Counted from the first letter of the stretch, positions 32,507 to 41,424 are shown. The stretch is DNA of 64,000 bases from Streptomyces massasporeus (GCF_014648995.1 NZ_BMSE01000001.1:62001-126000), one strand, 5' to 3'. Numbers and translations are program-made. The notes: generated by a model not told the origin, from the letters alone.

Positions 32507-33961
32507 TCAGTCGAGCGAGACGACGACGGACTTGACCTTGGTGTAACCGGCGAGCGCCTCGGGCCCGTACTCGCGGCCGTGGCCGGAGTCCTTCACCCCG
32601 CCGAAGGGCACCGCGGGGTCGAGCATCGCCCAGTCGTTGATCCAGACGATGCCGGCCTGGAGCCGGTCGGCGACCCGGTGGGCGCGGGCGAGGTGGCTGG
32701 TCTGGATCCCCGAGGCCAGGCCGTACGGCGTGGAGTTGGCGAGGGCGACGGCCTCGTCCTCGTCGTCGAAGGGCTGCACGGTGAGGACCGGCCCGAAGAT
32801 CTCCTCCTGGATCACCCGGGAGTCGTTCGCCAGGTCGGCGATGACGGTGGGCTTGTAGTAGTAGCCGCCGTCGAGGTCGAGCCGCTCGCCGCCGCAGACG
32901 ATGCGGGCGCCCTCCATGCGGGCCAGGGCGACGTACTCCTCTACCTTCTTCAGGTGCTTCTCGGCGGCCATCGGGCCGATGACCGTGGCCGGGTCGCGGG
33001 GGTCGCCGATGGGCACGCCGGGCACGGCCTCGGCGAGGATGCCGAGCAGGGTCGGATACACCGAGCGGGCCACCAGCAGGCGCGGCCCGCCCATGCAGAA
33101 CTGGCCGCTGTTGAAGACGAATCCCTTGATGACCGCGCCGACCGCCTTCTCCAGGTCGGCGTCCTCGAAGACGATGTGGGCGGCGTTCCCGCCGAGTTCC
33201 ATGGTGACGGGCTTCAGCGCCTCTCCGGCGACGCTCGCCACGTGCCGGCCGATCGCGGTGGAGCCGGTGAAGGCGACCTTGTCGACACCCCGGTGCCGCA
33301 GCAGCGCCTCCCCCGCCACCGGGCCGCTGCCGGTCACGACGTTGACCACGCCGTCGGGGACGCCGGCCTCCTGGAGCAGCCGGGCCATGTACAGGGCGCT
33401 GAGCGGCGTCTCGTCGGCCGGCTTGTGGACGACCGTGTTGCCGGCCGCCAGCGCCGGGGCCAGCTTCGAACCGGCCAGGATCAGCGGGAAGTTGAACGGG
33501 GTGATCGCGGCGACCACGCCCAGGGGCTCGCGCTTGGTGTAGGCGAGGGCGTTCATGGGGAGGTCGCGCAGGGCGCCGTCCTGGCTCTGGGCGAGATGGG
33601 CGTAGTACTCGTAGTCGTTGGCCGCGTTGGTGACGTCGACCGCGCCGCACAGAGTGATCGGCTTGCCGACGTCGAGGCTCTCCAGTGCGGCGAGCTCGTC
33701 GGCGTTCTCCCGGATGAGCTGGGCGACGCGCTGCAGCACCCGGCCGCGCTCGCGGCCGCTCAGGCCGGACCACGCCCCGTCGTCGAAGGCCTCGCGGGCG
33801 GCGCGTACGGCCGCGTCGACGTCGGCGGGGCCCGCCTCGGCGACGGTGGCGACGGCCCTGCCCCGGGAGGGGTCGATCACCTCGGTGCGTGCCCCGTCGG
33901 CGGCTTCGCGCCATCGGCCCCCGATGAACAGCTGCCCGGGTGTGCTCTCGAAGGTGGTCAT
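32507..33961 (-). CDS. Aldehyde dehydrogenase
   Basis: A 484-residue NAD(P)+-dependent aldehyde dehydrogenase. The catalytic Cys is in N-S-G-Q-F-C-M-G-G, the general-base Glu in T-M-E-L-G-G-N, and the oxyanion Asn in the I-T-P-F-N-F-P-L motif. The nucleotide site G-S-T-A-I-G is present. Closest in style to benzaldehyde/betaine-aldehyde dehydrogenases. ATG 33961 has GAGGAG at 5-base spacing; GTG 33967 is also in frame. It leads an operon with the alcohol dehydrogenase and faces a MarR gene across a gap with two operators. Confidence 0.93.
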   Translation of the reverse strand: MTTFESTPGQLFIGGRWREAADGARTEVIDPSRGRAVATVAEAGPADVDAAVRAAREAFDDGAWSGLSGRERGRVLQRVAQLIRENADELAALESLDVGKPITLCGAVDVTNAANDYEYYAHLAQSQDGALRDLPMNALAYTKREPLGVVAAITPFNFPLILAGSKLAPALAAGNTVVHKPADETPLSALYMARLLQEAGVPDGVVNVVTGSGPVAGEALLRHRGVDKVAFTGSTAIGRHVASVAGEALKPVTMELGGNAAHIVFEDADLEKAVGAVIKGFVFNSGQFCMGGPRLLVARSVYPTLLGILAEAVPGVPIGDPRDPATVIGPMAAEKHLKKVEEYVALARMEGARIVCGGERLDLDGGYYYKPTVIADLANDSRVIQEEIFGPVLTVQPFDDEDEAVALANSTPYGLASGIQTSHLARAHRVADRLQAGIVWINDWAMLDPAVPFGGVKDSGHGREYGPEALAGYTKVKSVVVSLD

Positions 33962-33997
33962 CGCCACTCCTCAGCGTAGTCGCCAAGATTTCAATAA

Positions 33998-34010
33998 ACA
34001 GGTTTCCTGT
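33998..34010. promoter_or_regulatory. MarR operator copy 1
   Basis: ACAGGTTTCCTGT, form ACAGG-3-CCTGT. It begins 36 bases upstream of the aldehyde dehydrogenase start codon; its centre lies 34 bases from that of copy 2. Confidence 0.8.
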
Positions 34011-34031
34011 CTGTGCGCAGTCTCTTTACGG

Positions 34032-34044
34032 ACAGGAATCCTGT
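34032..34044. promoter_or_regulatory. MarR operator copy 2
   Basis: ACAGGAATCCTGT, the same ACAGG-3-CCTGT form; with one flanking base on each side the arms extend to 7 bp. It ends 20 bases before the marR start codon, fitting autorepression. Confidence 0.82.
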
Positions 34045-34064
34045 CAATGGTCTAGCCTGCCTCC

Positions 34065-34502
34065 ATGCTCGACACACAGGTGACCAAGGCGCCCCCGTCC
34101 CTGCTCTACATGGTCAAGCAGGTGGAGCTCGTGGTGCGCTCCCATCTGGACGAGCTGGTCAGACCCTCGGGGATCACCGCGCTTCAGTACACGGCGCTGA
34201 CCGTGCTGGAACGGCATGACGGACTGTCCGCGGCCCAGCTGGCGCGCGACTCCTTCGTCACCGCCCAGTCCATCGCGGACCTGGTCCGCTCCCTGGAGGG
34301 CCGCGGACTCGTACGCCGGGAGCGCAACCCCCGCAACCGCCGGGAGCTGCTGATCCTGCTCACCGGATCCGGCCGCGAGCTGCTGGCCCGGCACGCCGGG
34401 CCCGTCAGGGAGCTGGAGGAGCGAATGGTGCGCGACCTCACCGCGCACCAGACCGAGCAGTTCCGCCAGGCGCTCACCAAGGCCTGGCACGCCCTGTCGT
34501 AA
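34065..34502 (+). CDS. MarR-family regulator of the alcohol/aldehyde dehydrogenase operon
   Basis: A 145-residue MarR repressor. The winged helix is visible (L-S-A-A-Q-L-A-R-D-S-F-V-T-A-Q-S-I-A-D-L-V and the wing R-N-P-R-N-R-R-E-L-L-I). It is divergent from the dehydrogenase operon with two copies of an ACAGG-3-CCTGT operator between the starts. No good ribosome site precedes ATG 34065, so it could be leaderless or nearly so. Its natural effector is probably an aromatic alcohol, aldehyde or acid processed by the operon. Confidence 0.92.
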   Translation: MLDTQVTKAPPSLLYMVKQVELVVRSHLDELVRPSGITALQYTALTVLERHDGLSAAQLARDSFVTAQSIADLVRSLEGRGLVRRERNPRNRRELLILLTGSGRELLARHAGPVRELEERMVRDLTAHQTEQFRQALTKAWHALS

Positions 34503-34587
34503 CCCGGCCGGACCTCCGTGAGCGCCCCCGGAATCACGCCCGCGCACGCCCCGGCGTGAACCTCGGCCAACTCGGCCGGAATTCAAA

Positions 34588-34597
34588 GACATATGTC
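34588..34597. promoter_or_regulatory. Perfect palindrome GACATATGTC
   Basis: A 10-bp palindrome in an AT-rich pocket (about 34575-34640), 109 bases before the STAS gene. Its binder is unknown; it could also be part of a promoter. Confidence 0.35.
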
Positions 34598-34706
34598 AAT
34601 CGAACATGCTCAAATTCACTCGTTGGAGGGTAACTTGCACAGCGGGGACCGGTGTTGAGGCCGTCGCCCCTCCCCACGCACGGAGCAGGCTGGAGGCGAT
34701 CTCGTC

Positions 34707-35084
34707 GTGCGGCAGGAACCTGCACCGCTCACCCGGCATCTGCGCGTCCGCCAGGAACGGGGACACACGGTGCTGGAGTTCCGCGGCGAGATCGACCTCG
34801 CCGCGGCCTCGGAGATCACCCCGCACCTGGACCGGGAGACCGGCCGCCCCGCCGCCCGGATCGTGCTCGACCTGAGCCGGATCGACTTCTTCGACTGCTC
34901 CGGCCTGCGGCTGCTGTACCGGGCCCGCAGCCGGGTGCTCGACCGGCGGGGCCAGGTGCTCCTCGTCTGTGCGCACCCGTTGACGCTGCGCGTCCTGCGG
35001 ATCACCGGCCTGTCCCGGCTGCTGCCTCCGCAGCCGACGCTGGACGCCGCCCTGGAGCAGCCCGAGGCGACGTCCCGCCCCTGA
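34707..35084 (+). CDS. STAS-domain anti-sigma factor antagonist
   Basis: A 125-residue STAS protein of the RsbV/SpoIIAA type. The fold begins R-V-R-Q-E-R-G-H-T-V-L-E-F-R-G-E-I-D-L-A, and the phosphorylated Ser is probably that of D-F-F-D-C-S-G-L-R-L-L. Unphosphorylated, such proteins release sigma factors by binding anti-sigma kinases; SpoIIE-type phosphatases like the one at 4530 reactivate them. The GTG start has GGAGG 10 bases upstream. No anti-sigma gene is adjacent. Confidence 0.9.
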   Translation: MRQEPAPLTRHLRVRQERGHTVLEFRGEIDLAAASEITPHLDRETGRPAARIVLDLSRIDFFDCSGLRLLYRARSRVLDRRGQVLLVCAHPLTLRVLRITGLSRLLPPQPTLDAALEQPEATSRP

Positions 35085-35187
35085 CGGGTGCGCCCCGCGT
35101 GCTTCCGCCGGAGTCGTCCCGTCCTCAACTCGACGGTCTGGCAGGGGGTCTGGTGGGCATCCGGACAGTAGGAAGGAGGGCCGTCGC

Positions 35188-35850
35188 ATGACGACTCCCG
35201 TCAAGCGCCTCCCCAGGCGCATGCCCGGCTGGGCGAAGGTGGTGGCCGCGCTCGTGCTGGTGCTGGTCGTGTTCTTCGCCGGGCTCCGGCTGAGCGTGCT
35301 CCCGGGCCTGAAGGACCTGTTCGGCACCGAGACGCACGACCGGTCCGGTCCCGCGCTGCTGAAGTCCGTCCAGGACATCAGCCGCTACGACGCCGCCTCC
35401 GGCAACTTCCAGGTCGTCGTGGATCTGGAGAAGGACGCCAAGCTCCTGCCCGACGCGATCCGCGGCACCCGCACCCTGTACGTCGGTGCCGGCACCGTCG
35501 ACGCCTACGTCGACCTGGGCAAGGTCGGCAAGAACGACGTGAAGGTCAACGGCGACCGCACGTCCGCCACGCTCCGGCTGCCCCACGCGCAGCTGGGCAA
35601 GCCCGCCCTCGACCCCGACCGCTCCTACGCGGTCTCCAAGCAGCGCGGTCTCTTCGACCGCCTCGGCGACCTCTTCTCGGACAACCCCAACGGTGAGCAG
35701 GCCGTGCAGAAGCTCGCGGTGCGGCACATCGGCGACGCGGCGAAGGAGAGCGAGCTGACCGCGCGCGCCGAGTCGAACACCACCGGCATGCTCGAAGGCC
35801 TGCTGCGCTCCCTCGGCTTCAAGGAGGTGCGTGTCTCGTACGGGAGCTGA
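35188..35850 (+). CDS. DUF4230 membrane-anchored protein
   Basis: A 220-residue protein. A positively charged N-terminus precedes one membrane helix (about 17-37) and an extracytoplasmic domain with the DUF4230 pattern (L-L-K-S-V-Q-D-I-S-R-Y and F-Q-V-V-V-D-L-E-K). The family is of unknown function. ATG 35188 has AGGAGG upstream. The C-terminus abuts a decayed gene on the other strand. I have no basis for a specific role. Confidence 0.85.
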   Translation: MTTPVKRLPRRMPGWAKVVAALVLVLVVFFAGLRLSVLPGLKDLFGTETHDRSGPALLKSVQDISRYDAASGNFQVVVDLEKDAKLLPDAIRGTRTLYVGAGTVDAYVDLGKVGKNDVKVNGDRTSATLRLPHAQLGKPALDPDRSYAVSKQRGLFDRLGDLFSDNPNGEQAVQKLAVRHIGDAAKESELTARAESNTTGMLEGLLRSLGFKEVRVSYGS

Positions 35851-36269
35851 TCAGTTCCCGAGGACCCCGGGCAGGGCCAGTCCCCCCGCAGCGTGGTGCC
35901 CACCAGGAGCCAGGCGACGTGGTCCCCGGCGTGCCCGGATTGCAGGCGCCGTAGCGGCAGGGCCCGGGGCGGCGAGGAGGCGGGGGCGGGTGACGGCCAC
36001 GGCCGCGAGGGCGAGCGCCGGCGAGGCCGTGCAGGACGCCGAGCGGGGTCCGGTGCACGGCGGTGTACACCGGGCCGCCGGTCCCGGCGTCCTGCACGGC
36101 GTGGGCCGCGGCGGCGGCGAAGCGCGAGCGCTCCGAAGAAGGCGGCGCCCGCACCGACGGCGAGTTCGAGCGGGTCGACGGTGCTGACGAACACCAGCCG
36201 CAGTGCGGCGAGCGCGGCCCACCACAGCGGTACTTCGGCCACGGCGAGGAGCGTCGCAGGCCTGTTCAC
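35851..36269 (-). pseudogene. Frameshifted small membrane-protein gene
   Basis: Segments of one plausible protein alternate between reading frames. GTG 36269 starts V-N-R-P-A-T-L-L-A-V-A-E-V-P-L-W-W with the hydrophobic S-T-V-D-P-L-E-L-A-V-G-A-G-A-A. Another frame continues R-F-A-A-A-A-A-H-A-V and G-G-P-V-Y-T-A-V-H-R-T-P-L-G. A third gives A-L-A-L-A-A-V-A-V-T-R-P-R-L-L-A-A-P. The first frame returns with H-V-A-W-L-L-V-G-T-T-L-R-G, and the third supplies the end and stop. This pattern needs several indels. The intact ancestor looks like a small polytopic protein, possibly related to MnhE antiporter subunits. Sequencing error is an alternative. Confidence 0.5.
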
Positions 36270-36521
36270 ACGCCACGTCCGCGGGCATGGGTCGACGGGG
36301 CGGTCATCCAAGCACCGCCCCGGCCGCGGGACGCGGCGGGGCCGCTCCCGGCGGCTCCCTGCCGGGAGTGGCCCCGCGGATCGCGGGCAAACCGAGGATG
36401 GGCACGGTCCTCGGCGACACCGCCGGGGACCGTGGCCGGGAATCACCCCCCACGGCATCGTCGGCCTGCCGGGGGGTAACCGCCCTGTCACGCAGGGGCA
36501 TGAAGACTTGGAGGACTCCCC

Positions 36522-37085
36522 ATGGCCAGTGCAGCCTCACGTCCCCGGACCACCGGGTCCGGGAGCGAGCGACGCCCGCTCCCGTTGCCCGTCCGGCTGC
36601 TGGCGATGCTGTGCGCGTTCACGTTCATGGTGGCCTTCGCCGTGGTGCTGGCCCGGCTGACCCTGCAGCCCTCACCCGCCTCGGAGGCGCTGACCCACAG
36701 CAATCTCCAGCCGGGCAGTTCCCTGAAGGCCTACCTCGACCAGCCCGAACTGCGGGACGCCTTCAAGCAGATCGGCGGCAACATCCTGCTGGGCATTCCC
36801 TTCGGCGTCCTCGTGCCCGTGGTCGCCCCCCGCACCCGCGGCATCCTGCGCGTGCTGCTCCTGACCGCGATCGTGATGCTCCTGGTGGAGTTCGCCCAGG
36901 GCGCCCTGGTCACCGGCCGCGCCTTCGACATCGACGACGTCATCCTCAACACGACGGGCGCACTCATCGGTTACCTGCTCCTGGGGCGTCGCCTCAGCAG
37001 GGCCGTGCACGCGCGCAAGCCGCGCCCGGACCGGGTGGCGGGGAAGCCGTCGGCGGAGAAGAAGCCGTCGGCGGGCAAGGCCTAG
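36522..37085 (+). CDS. VanZ-family membrane protein
   Basis: A 187-residue VanZ-type protein with four hydrophobic segments. The family hallmark lies at about 86-130: N-I-L-L-G-I-P-F-G-V-L-V-P and E-F-A-Q-G-A-L-V-T-G-R-A-F-D-I-D-D-V-I-L-N-T-T-G-A. VanZ proteins relate to teicoplanin resistance in enterococci, but in Streptomyces they are widespread and their role is unknown; no van genes are near. The tail is Lys/Pro-rich. GGAGG precedes the ATG. It ends 13 bases before the convergent small gene's stop. Confidence 0.9.
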   Translation: MASAASRPRTTGSGSERRPLPLPVRLLAMLCAFTFMVAFAVVLARLTLQPSPASEALTHSNLQPGSSLKAYLDQPELRDAFKQIGGNILLGIPFGVLVPVVAPRTRGILRVLLLTAIVMLLVEFAQGALVTGRAFDIDDVILNTTGALIGYLLLGRRLSRAVHARKPRPDRVAGKPSAEKKPSAGKA

Positions 37086-37098
37086 GGAACGGCAGGTC

Positions 37099-37335
37099 CT
37101 AGTGCACGGTCCAGGTGAACTTGTCGCCGCCCACCCAGCGGACCACGTCCGGGTCGTCCATGTCGTGCACGGTGATCCCGAACGCGGCCGCGGCCGCCAG
37201 CACGTCGGTGACGGCCCGGGCCTCCCCGACCACCTGGCCGTCGATCTGCACGATCCGGAACGGCGGTGTGGCCGGCTGTACCCCGAGCACCAGGATCCGC
37301 GGGTGGGATATGTACGGGCTCGCGCTTTCGGTCAT
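37099..37335 (-). CDS. Conserved small hypothetical protein
   Basis: A 78-residue protein, mixed alpha/beta by appearance, with the stretch P-P-F-R-I-V-Q-I-D-G-Q-V-V-G-E-A and the end R-W-V-G-G-D-K-F-T-W-T-V-H. No membrane segment, signal or Cys. I do not recognise a named family, though it reads like a genuine coding gene (codon use and clean start ATG 37335). It lies between VanZ and SDR genes and shows no link to them. Confidence 0.65.
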   Translation of the reverse strand: MTESASPYISHPRILVLGVQPATPPFRIVQIDGQVVGEARAVTDVLAAAAAFGITVHDMDDPDVVRWVGGDKFTWTVH

Positions 37336-37398
37336 GCATCGAGCGTAGAACGCAACCGGCGGCGGCGCGGGTCCAGCACGCCCGCCGGGCCGACCCGC

Positions 37399-38208
37399 TC
37401 AGGGGCGGCGCCAGTCGTGACCGGTCAGATGTGAACCGGCCTGCGGGCCCATCCGGAGCATGCCGCCGTCGACGCTCCAGGACGCGCCGGTGACGTACGA
37501 GGCGTCCGGGCCGGCGAGGAAGGCGATGACGGCGGCGACCTCGCGGGCGTCGCCGGGCCGGCCGAGCGGGATGCCCGGGCGGCTCTCGGTGTGCGGGTCG
37601 GTGTCCTCCTGCCCGGTCATGGGCGTGGAGATCTCCCCCGGGGCTACGGCGTTGACGGTGATGCGGTGCTCGGCCAGTTCGAGCGCCATGACCTGGGTGA
37701 GCTGCCCGAGCCCGCCCTTGGCGGCGCAGTAGGGCGCGGCGCCCACCCGCGGCTCGTGCTCGTGGACGGAGGTGACGTTGATGATCCGGCCGCCCTCGCC
37801 GTGCCCGATCATGTGCCGGGCCGCCTTCTGCCCGCACAGGAACGGCCCCACGAGATCGACGTCGAGGACCTCGCGCACGTCGGACAGCTCCAGGTCGAGG
37901 AAGGGCGTCATGGTGCCGGTCCCGGCGTTGTTGACCAGCACGTCGATGCGGCCGAGCCGTTCGCACAGGTCGTCGACGGTGTCGGCGGCGTCGGGCAGCC
38001 GGGTGAGGTCCATCCGGGCGACCTCGGCCCGCCGTCCGTGCGCGCGCACCTCGCCGGCCGTCTCCTCCGCGCCCTTGCGGTCACTGTGATAGGTGATGCC
38101 GACGTCCATGCCCGCCTGCGCCAGGCGCACGGCGGTGGCGCGGCCGATGCCGGAGTCGGCGCCGGTGATCACGGCGACCTTGCTGGGTGACGCGCTGGGG
38201 GCGGACAT
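37399..38208 (-). CDS. SDR-family oxidoreductase
   Basis: A 269-residue classical short-chain dehydrogenase. The cofactor motif is T-G-A-D-S-G-I-G (TGxxxGIG), followed by N-N-A-G. The catalytic Ser is in N-V-T-S-V-H, and Y-x3-K appears as P-Y-C-A-A-K-G-G. The C-terminus ends with a glucose-dehydrogenase-like S-V-D-G-G-M. The sequence resembles glucose/ribitol dehydrogenase-type SDRs. AGGAGG precedes ATG 38208; the upstream extension to 38388 reads as non-coding. Substrate unknown. Confidence 0.93.
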   Translation of the reverse strand: MSAPSASPSKVAVITGADSGIGRATAVRLAQAGMDVGITYHSDRKGAEETAGEVRAHGRRAEVARMDLTRLPDAADTVDDLCERLGRIDVLVNNAGTGTMTPFLDLELSDVREVLDVDLVGPFLCGQKAARHMIGHGEGGRIINVTSVHEHEPRVGAAPYCAAKGGLGQLTQVMALELAEHRITVNAVAPGEISTPMTGQEDTDPHTESRPGIPLGRPGDAREVAAVIAFLAGPDASYVTGASWSVDGGMLRMGPQAGSHLTGHDWRRP

Positions 38209-38330
38209 GACGAGCCTCCTCGTCGACGGGCCGGGACGAGGCATCGCAGTACCCGGGGGGATACCGGGCAAACCGCGCGCCCGTCGTGCGGCCTCCCGGG
38301 CGCTGGGGAACCCTTGAGGGGGAGGTGGCG

Positions 38331-39371
38331 ATGGACCCCGTCGAGGCACTGGACCGGATCGCCTTCCTGCTGGAGCGGTCCCTGGCACCGACCTACCGCG
38401 TGCGCGCCTTCCGTACGGCGGCGCGCGTACTGAAGGACCTGGGCGGGGACGAGGTGCGCCGGCGGGCGGCGGACGGGTCGCTGGAGAAGCTCAAGGGGGT
38501 CGGCCCGAAGACGGCGCAGGTGGTGCGGGAGGCGCTGGCCGGCCAGGTGCCCGGCTATCTGGACAAGCTGGAGGGCGAGGCGCACGAGCAGCCGGCCGTG
38601 CGGGGCGGGGAGAAGCTCCGGGCGCTGCTGCGCGGGGACTGCCATCTGCACTCCGACTGGTCGGACGGGGGCAGCCCGATCGAGGAGATGGGCCGGGCCG
38701 CCGCGGAGCTGGGCCACGAGTGGGCGGCGCTGACCGACCACTCGCCGAGGCTGACGGTGGCCCGCGGGCTGTCGCCCGAACGGCTGCGGGAGCAGCTGGA
38801 CGTGGTGGCGGAGCTGAACGGGACCTGGGCGCCGTTCCGGCTGCTGACCGGAATCGAGTGCGACATCCTCGAGGACGGCACCCTCGACCAGGAGCCGGAG
38901 CTGCTGGACCGGCTCGACGTGGTGGTGGTGTCGGTGCACTCCAAGCTGCGTATGGACGCCCGGTCGATGACCCGGCGGATGGTGACCGCCGTACGCGATC
39001 CGCACTCGGACGTGCTCGGGCACTGCACGGGGCGGCTGGTGACCGGGCGGGGGCGGCCGGAGTCGGAGTTCGACGCGGACGAGGTGTTCGCCGCCCTCGC
39101 CGAGACGGGCACGGCCCTGGAGATCAACAGCAGGCCGGAGCGGCTGGACCCGCCGCGGCGGCTGCTGCGCCGGGCCGTGGACGCCGGGGTGCTGTTCTCG
39201 ATCGACACCGACGCGCACGCGCCCGGGCAGCTGGACTGGCAGATCAACGGGTGCGCGCGGGCGGAGGAGTGCGGGGTGCCGCCGGAGCGGGTGGTGACCA
39301 CGTGGTCCCTCGACGAGCTCTTGGCCTGGACCCGTGAGCGGCGCGTGCCGTCCGGCGTGGCGGGCGGCTGA
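38331..39371 (+). CDS. HhH-PHP domain phosphoesterase (PolX-like)
   Basis: A 346-residue protein. The N-terminal helix-hairpin-helix part (about 1-80: L-K-G-V-G-P-K-T-A-Q-V-V) is followed by a PHP domain with metal ligands in C-H-L-H-S-D-W-S-D-G, L-T-D-H-S, V-H-S-K-L, L-G-H-C-T-G and D-T-D-A-H-A. It corresponds to the C-terminal half of PolX DNA polymerases, but the polymerase domain itself is lacking. It may be a DNA-end or nucleotide phosphoesterase. GGGGAGG precedes ATG 38331. The HAD phosphatase gene follows 39 bases later. Confidence 0.9.
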   Translation: MDPVEALDRIAFLLERSLAPTYRVRAFRTAARVLKDLGGDEVRRRAADGSLEKLKGVGPKTAQVVREALAGQVPGYLDKLEGEAHEQPAVRGGEKLRALLRGDCHLHSDWSDGGSPIEEMGRAAAELGHEWAALTDHSPRLTVARGLSPERLREQLDVVAELNGTWAPFRLLTGIECDILEDGTLDQEPELLDRLDVVVVSVHSKLRMDARSMTRRMVTAVRDPHSDVLGHCTGRLVTGRGRPESEFDADEVFAALAETGTALEINSRPERLDPPRRLLRRAVDAGVLFSIDTDAHAPGQLDWQINGCARAEECGVPPERVVTTWSLDELLAWTRERRVPSGVAGG

Positions 39372-39410
39372 CGTGGTACCCGCGCTGCCGTAGAGGAAAG
39401 GACTGCACCT

Positions 39411-40076
39411 ATGGGAAGCGCTGGACGGGCGGCCGTGTTCGACGTCGACGGCACGCTGGTCGACACCAATCATCTGCATGTCGTGGCCTGGTGGGAGGCC
39501 TTCCGGCAGGCGGGTCACGACGTGCCGATGCACGCCATTCACCGGGCCGTGGGCCTGCCGTCGACCGACCTGGTCGCCCATCTGCTGGGCGAGGACCGGG
39601 ACACGGACCAGGACGCCGACATCAGTGCCGGGCACAAGGCGCTGTACGGGCAGTACTTCAACCGGCTGCCCGCACTGCCGGGGGCCGGGGACCTGCTGCG
39701 GCGGCTGCACCGGGACGGCTGGACGGTGGTGCTGGCCACCTCGGCGGGCGGCGCGGAGCTCGGCGCGCTGCGCCGGGCCATCGACGCGGACGAGGCCATC
39801 AGCGCCACGGCGAGCGCCGACGACGTCGACGAGGGCAAGCCGGCCCCCGAGCCGGTGGAGCACGCCCTGGAGCTGGCCGGGGTGCCGGCGGAGCGGGCGG
39901 TGTTCGTCGGCGACACCGTGTGGGACATGCGCGCGGGCAGCAGGGCCGGGGTGCGCTGCCTGGGCGTCCTGTGCGGTGGCATCCCGCGCGCCGATCTGGA
40001 GGAGGCCGGCGCGGACGCGATCTACGCCGACCCCGCGCACCTGCTGTCGGCCCTCGACGACGGCGCGCCGGCATGA
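39411..40076 (+). CDS. HAD-family hydrolase (phosphatase)
   Basis: A 221-residue haloacid-dehalogenase-superfamily phosphatase. All four motifs are present: V-F-D-V-D-G-T-L-V-D (DxDGT), A-T-S-A-G-G, the Lys in E-G-K-P-A-P-E, and F-V-G-D-T-V-W-D-M. A small helical cap (G-L-P-S-T-D-L-V-A-H-L-L-G) resembles phosphoglycolate phosphatase/beta-phosphoglucomutase types. The substrate is probably a small phosphate ester. Confidence 0.92.
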   Translation: MGSAGRAAVFDVDGTLVDTNHLHVVAWWEAFRQAGHDVPMHAIHRAVGLPSTDLVAHLLGEDRDTDQDADISAGHKALYGQYFNRLPALPGAGDLLRRLHRDGWTVVLATSAGGAELGALRRAIDADEAISATASADDVDEGKPAPEPVEHALELAGVPAERAVFVGDTVWDMRAGSRAGVRCLGVLCGGIPRADLEEAGADAIYADPAHLLSALDDGAPA

Positions 40077-40176
40077 AAGAACGTGAAAGCGCCGGTCAGG
40101 CGGATACCCGCAGCGCATGACGCGTGTGACGAGTGCGGTACGGCGGAGGGCGGGAGCCTTCTACGGGCGGAGGAAC

Positions 40177-41424
40177 ATGAAGGCGGACACGGGGGCGGCC
40201 TCGGACGCGCGGTCCCACGGAGCATCCACGGAGCAGGGCCGGATCGGGAATCCGGACCGAGAAATGCGACGCGTACGGCCGGTGGATGCCGTGCGCCGGG
40301 ACTCGCGGTCGGCGCTGGAGGCCGTACGGGCGGCGTGGCGCGGTCCCGGGCGGGAGCGGGACCTGGTCGTCCAGTCGCTGAAGGCGGCCGGGGCGGCCGT
40401 GCTCGCCTGGCTGGTGGGCGGCGTCTGGATGGGCGATCCACTGGCCCTGATGGCGCCCTGGGTGGCGCTGGTGCTGGTGCAGGCCACGGTCTTCAGCTCC
40501 CTGGTGCAGGGGGCGCGGCAGTTCGGGGCGATCTGCGTCGGCACGCTGGTGGCCTCGGGGGCACAGGCGATCACCGACGACACGACCGGCGCGCTCGCCC
40601 TGTCGGTACCGGTGCTGATGCTGCTCGCGAACTGGCCCCGCTTCGGTGACCAGGGCATCTACGCGGCGACGACGGCCCTGTTCACCATCTCCTCGGGCAT
40701 GGTGAGCCTGTCGGCCGTCGGGCACCGCGTGGAGCAGGCCGCGATCGGCGCCGTCATCGGCGTCGCCGTCAACGCGCTCGTCCTGCCCCCGATCCACCTG
40801 CGGGACGTACGGGAGAACCTGGCGGCCCTCGCCCGGGAGGCGGGAGAGGTGCTGCACACCGTCGCCGGTGATCTGCGCGAGGGCGAGTGGGACGCGCAGA
40901 CCGCGGCCGGCTGGGTCAGTGCCTCGAACCGGCTGGACCACCGTCTGAAGGCGTTGCGCTCGGCGCGCCGGTGGAGTCAGGAGAGCCTGCGCCTGACCTA
41001 CGCCCCGCTGCGTGCCCTGCACCGCGTGCCGCACGACGGTGTCCTGCCGGCGGTGGACGAGGACGAGCGGCTCAGCCGGGTCACCGGGCACGTCGCCACG
41101 CTGACCCGGGCGCTCGCGGTGTCGGTGGACGACAAGCGGACGCCCGCCCCGCCCGAGGGCCCGGCGCTGCTCTCGTACGCGCGTCTGCTGGAGCTGATCG
41201 GGGACGCCCTGTGCGCGGAGGCCGACAGTCTGCTCGAGGGCAGTGTGACCGCCCGGCCGGACGACGAGACAGAGAAGGCCATGCAGGAACTGCACGAGGA
41301 GTTGCAGGACGGGCTGCGCCGGCACGCCGGGGAGGGGGCCGCCCACACCGCCGTCCTGGGCACCCTGCTCCTCCAGGCGGAGAACCTCTGGGCCGAGACC
41401 GCCCCGGGCGACGAGGAGCAGTGA
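40177..41424 (+). CDS. FUSC-family membrane protein (aromatic acid exporter-like), copy A
   Basis: A 415-residue protein. An N-terminal half holds four to six membrane segments (about 65-210) of the FUSC/ArAE type, including L-A-L-M-A-P-W-V-A-L-V-L-V-Q-A. A long cytoplasmic helical C-terminal domain follows. Members are thought to export aromatic acids or to act with cell-surface machinery. A GGAGG is 3 bases before ATG 40177, slightly close; ATG 40117 is an alternative. It is paralogous in layout to the gene at 50246. Confidence 0.85.
   Translation: MKADTGAASDARSHGASTEQGRIGNPDREMRRVRPVDAVRRDSRSALEAVRAAWRGPGRERDLVVQSLKAAGAAVLAWLVGGVWMGDPLALMAPWVALVLVQATVFSSLVQGARQFGAICVGTLVASGAQAITDDTTGALALSVPVLMLLANWPRFGDQGIYAATTALFTISSGMVSLSAVGHRVEQAAIGAVIGVAVNALVLPPIHLRDVRENLAALAREAGEVLHTVAGDLREGEWDAQTAAGWVSASNRLDHRLKALRSARRWSQESLRLTYAPLRALHRVPHDGVLPAVDEDERLSRVTGHVATLTRALAVSVDDKRTPAPPEGPALLSYARLLELIGDALCAEADSLLEGSVTARPDDETEKAMQELHEELQDGLRRHAGEGAAHTAVLGTLLLQAENLWAETAPGDEEQ

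Noticed and set aside
31377..33986. Single 869-residue frame joining the two dehydrogenases
   Set aside because: The upstream part is the wrong frame of the aldehyde dehydrogenase; the true alcohol dehydrogenase starts at ATG 32483.
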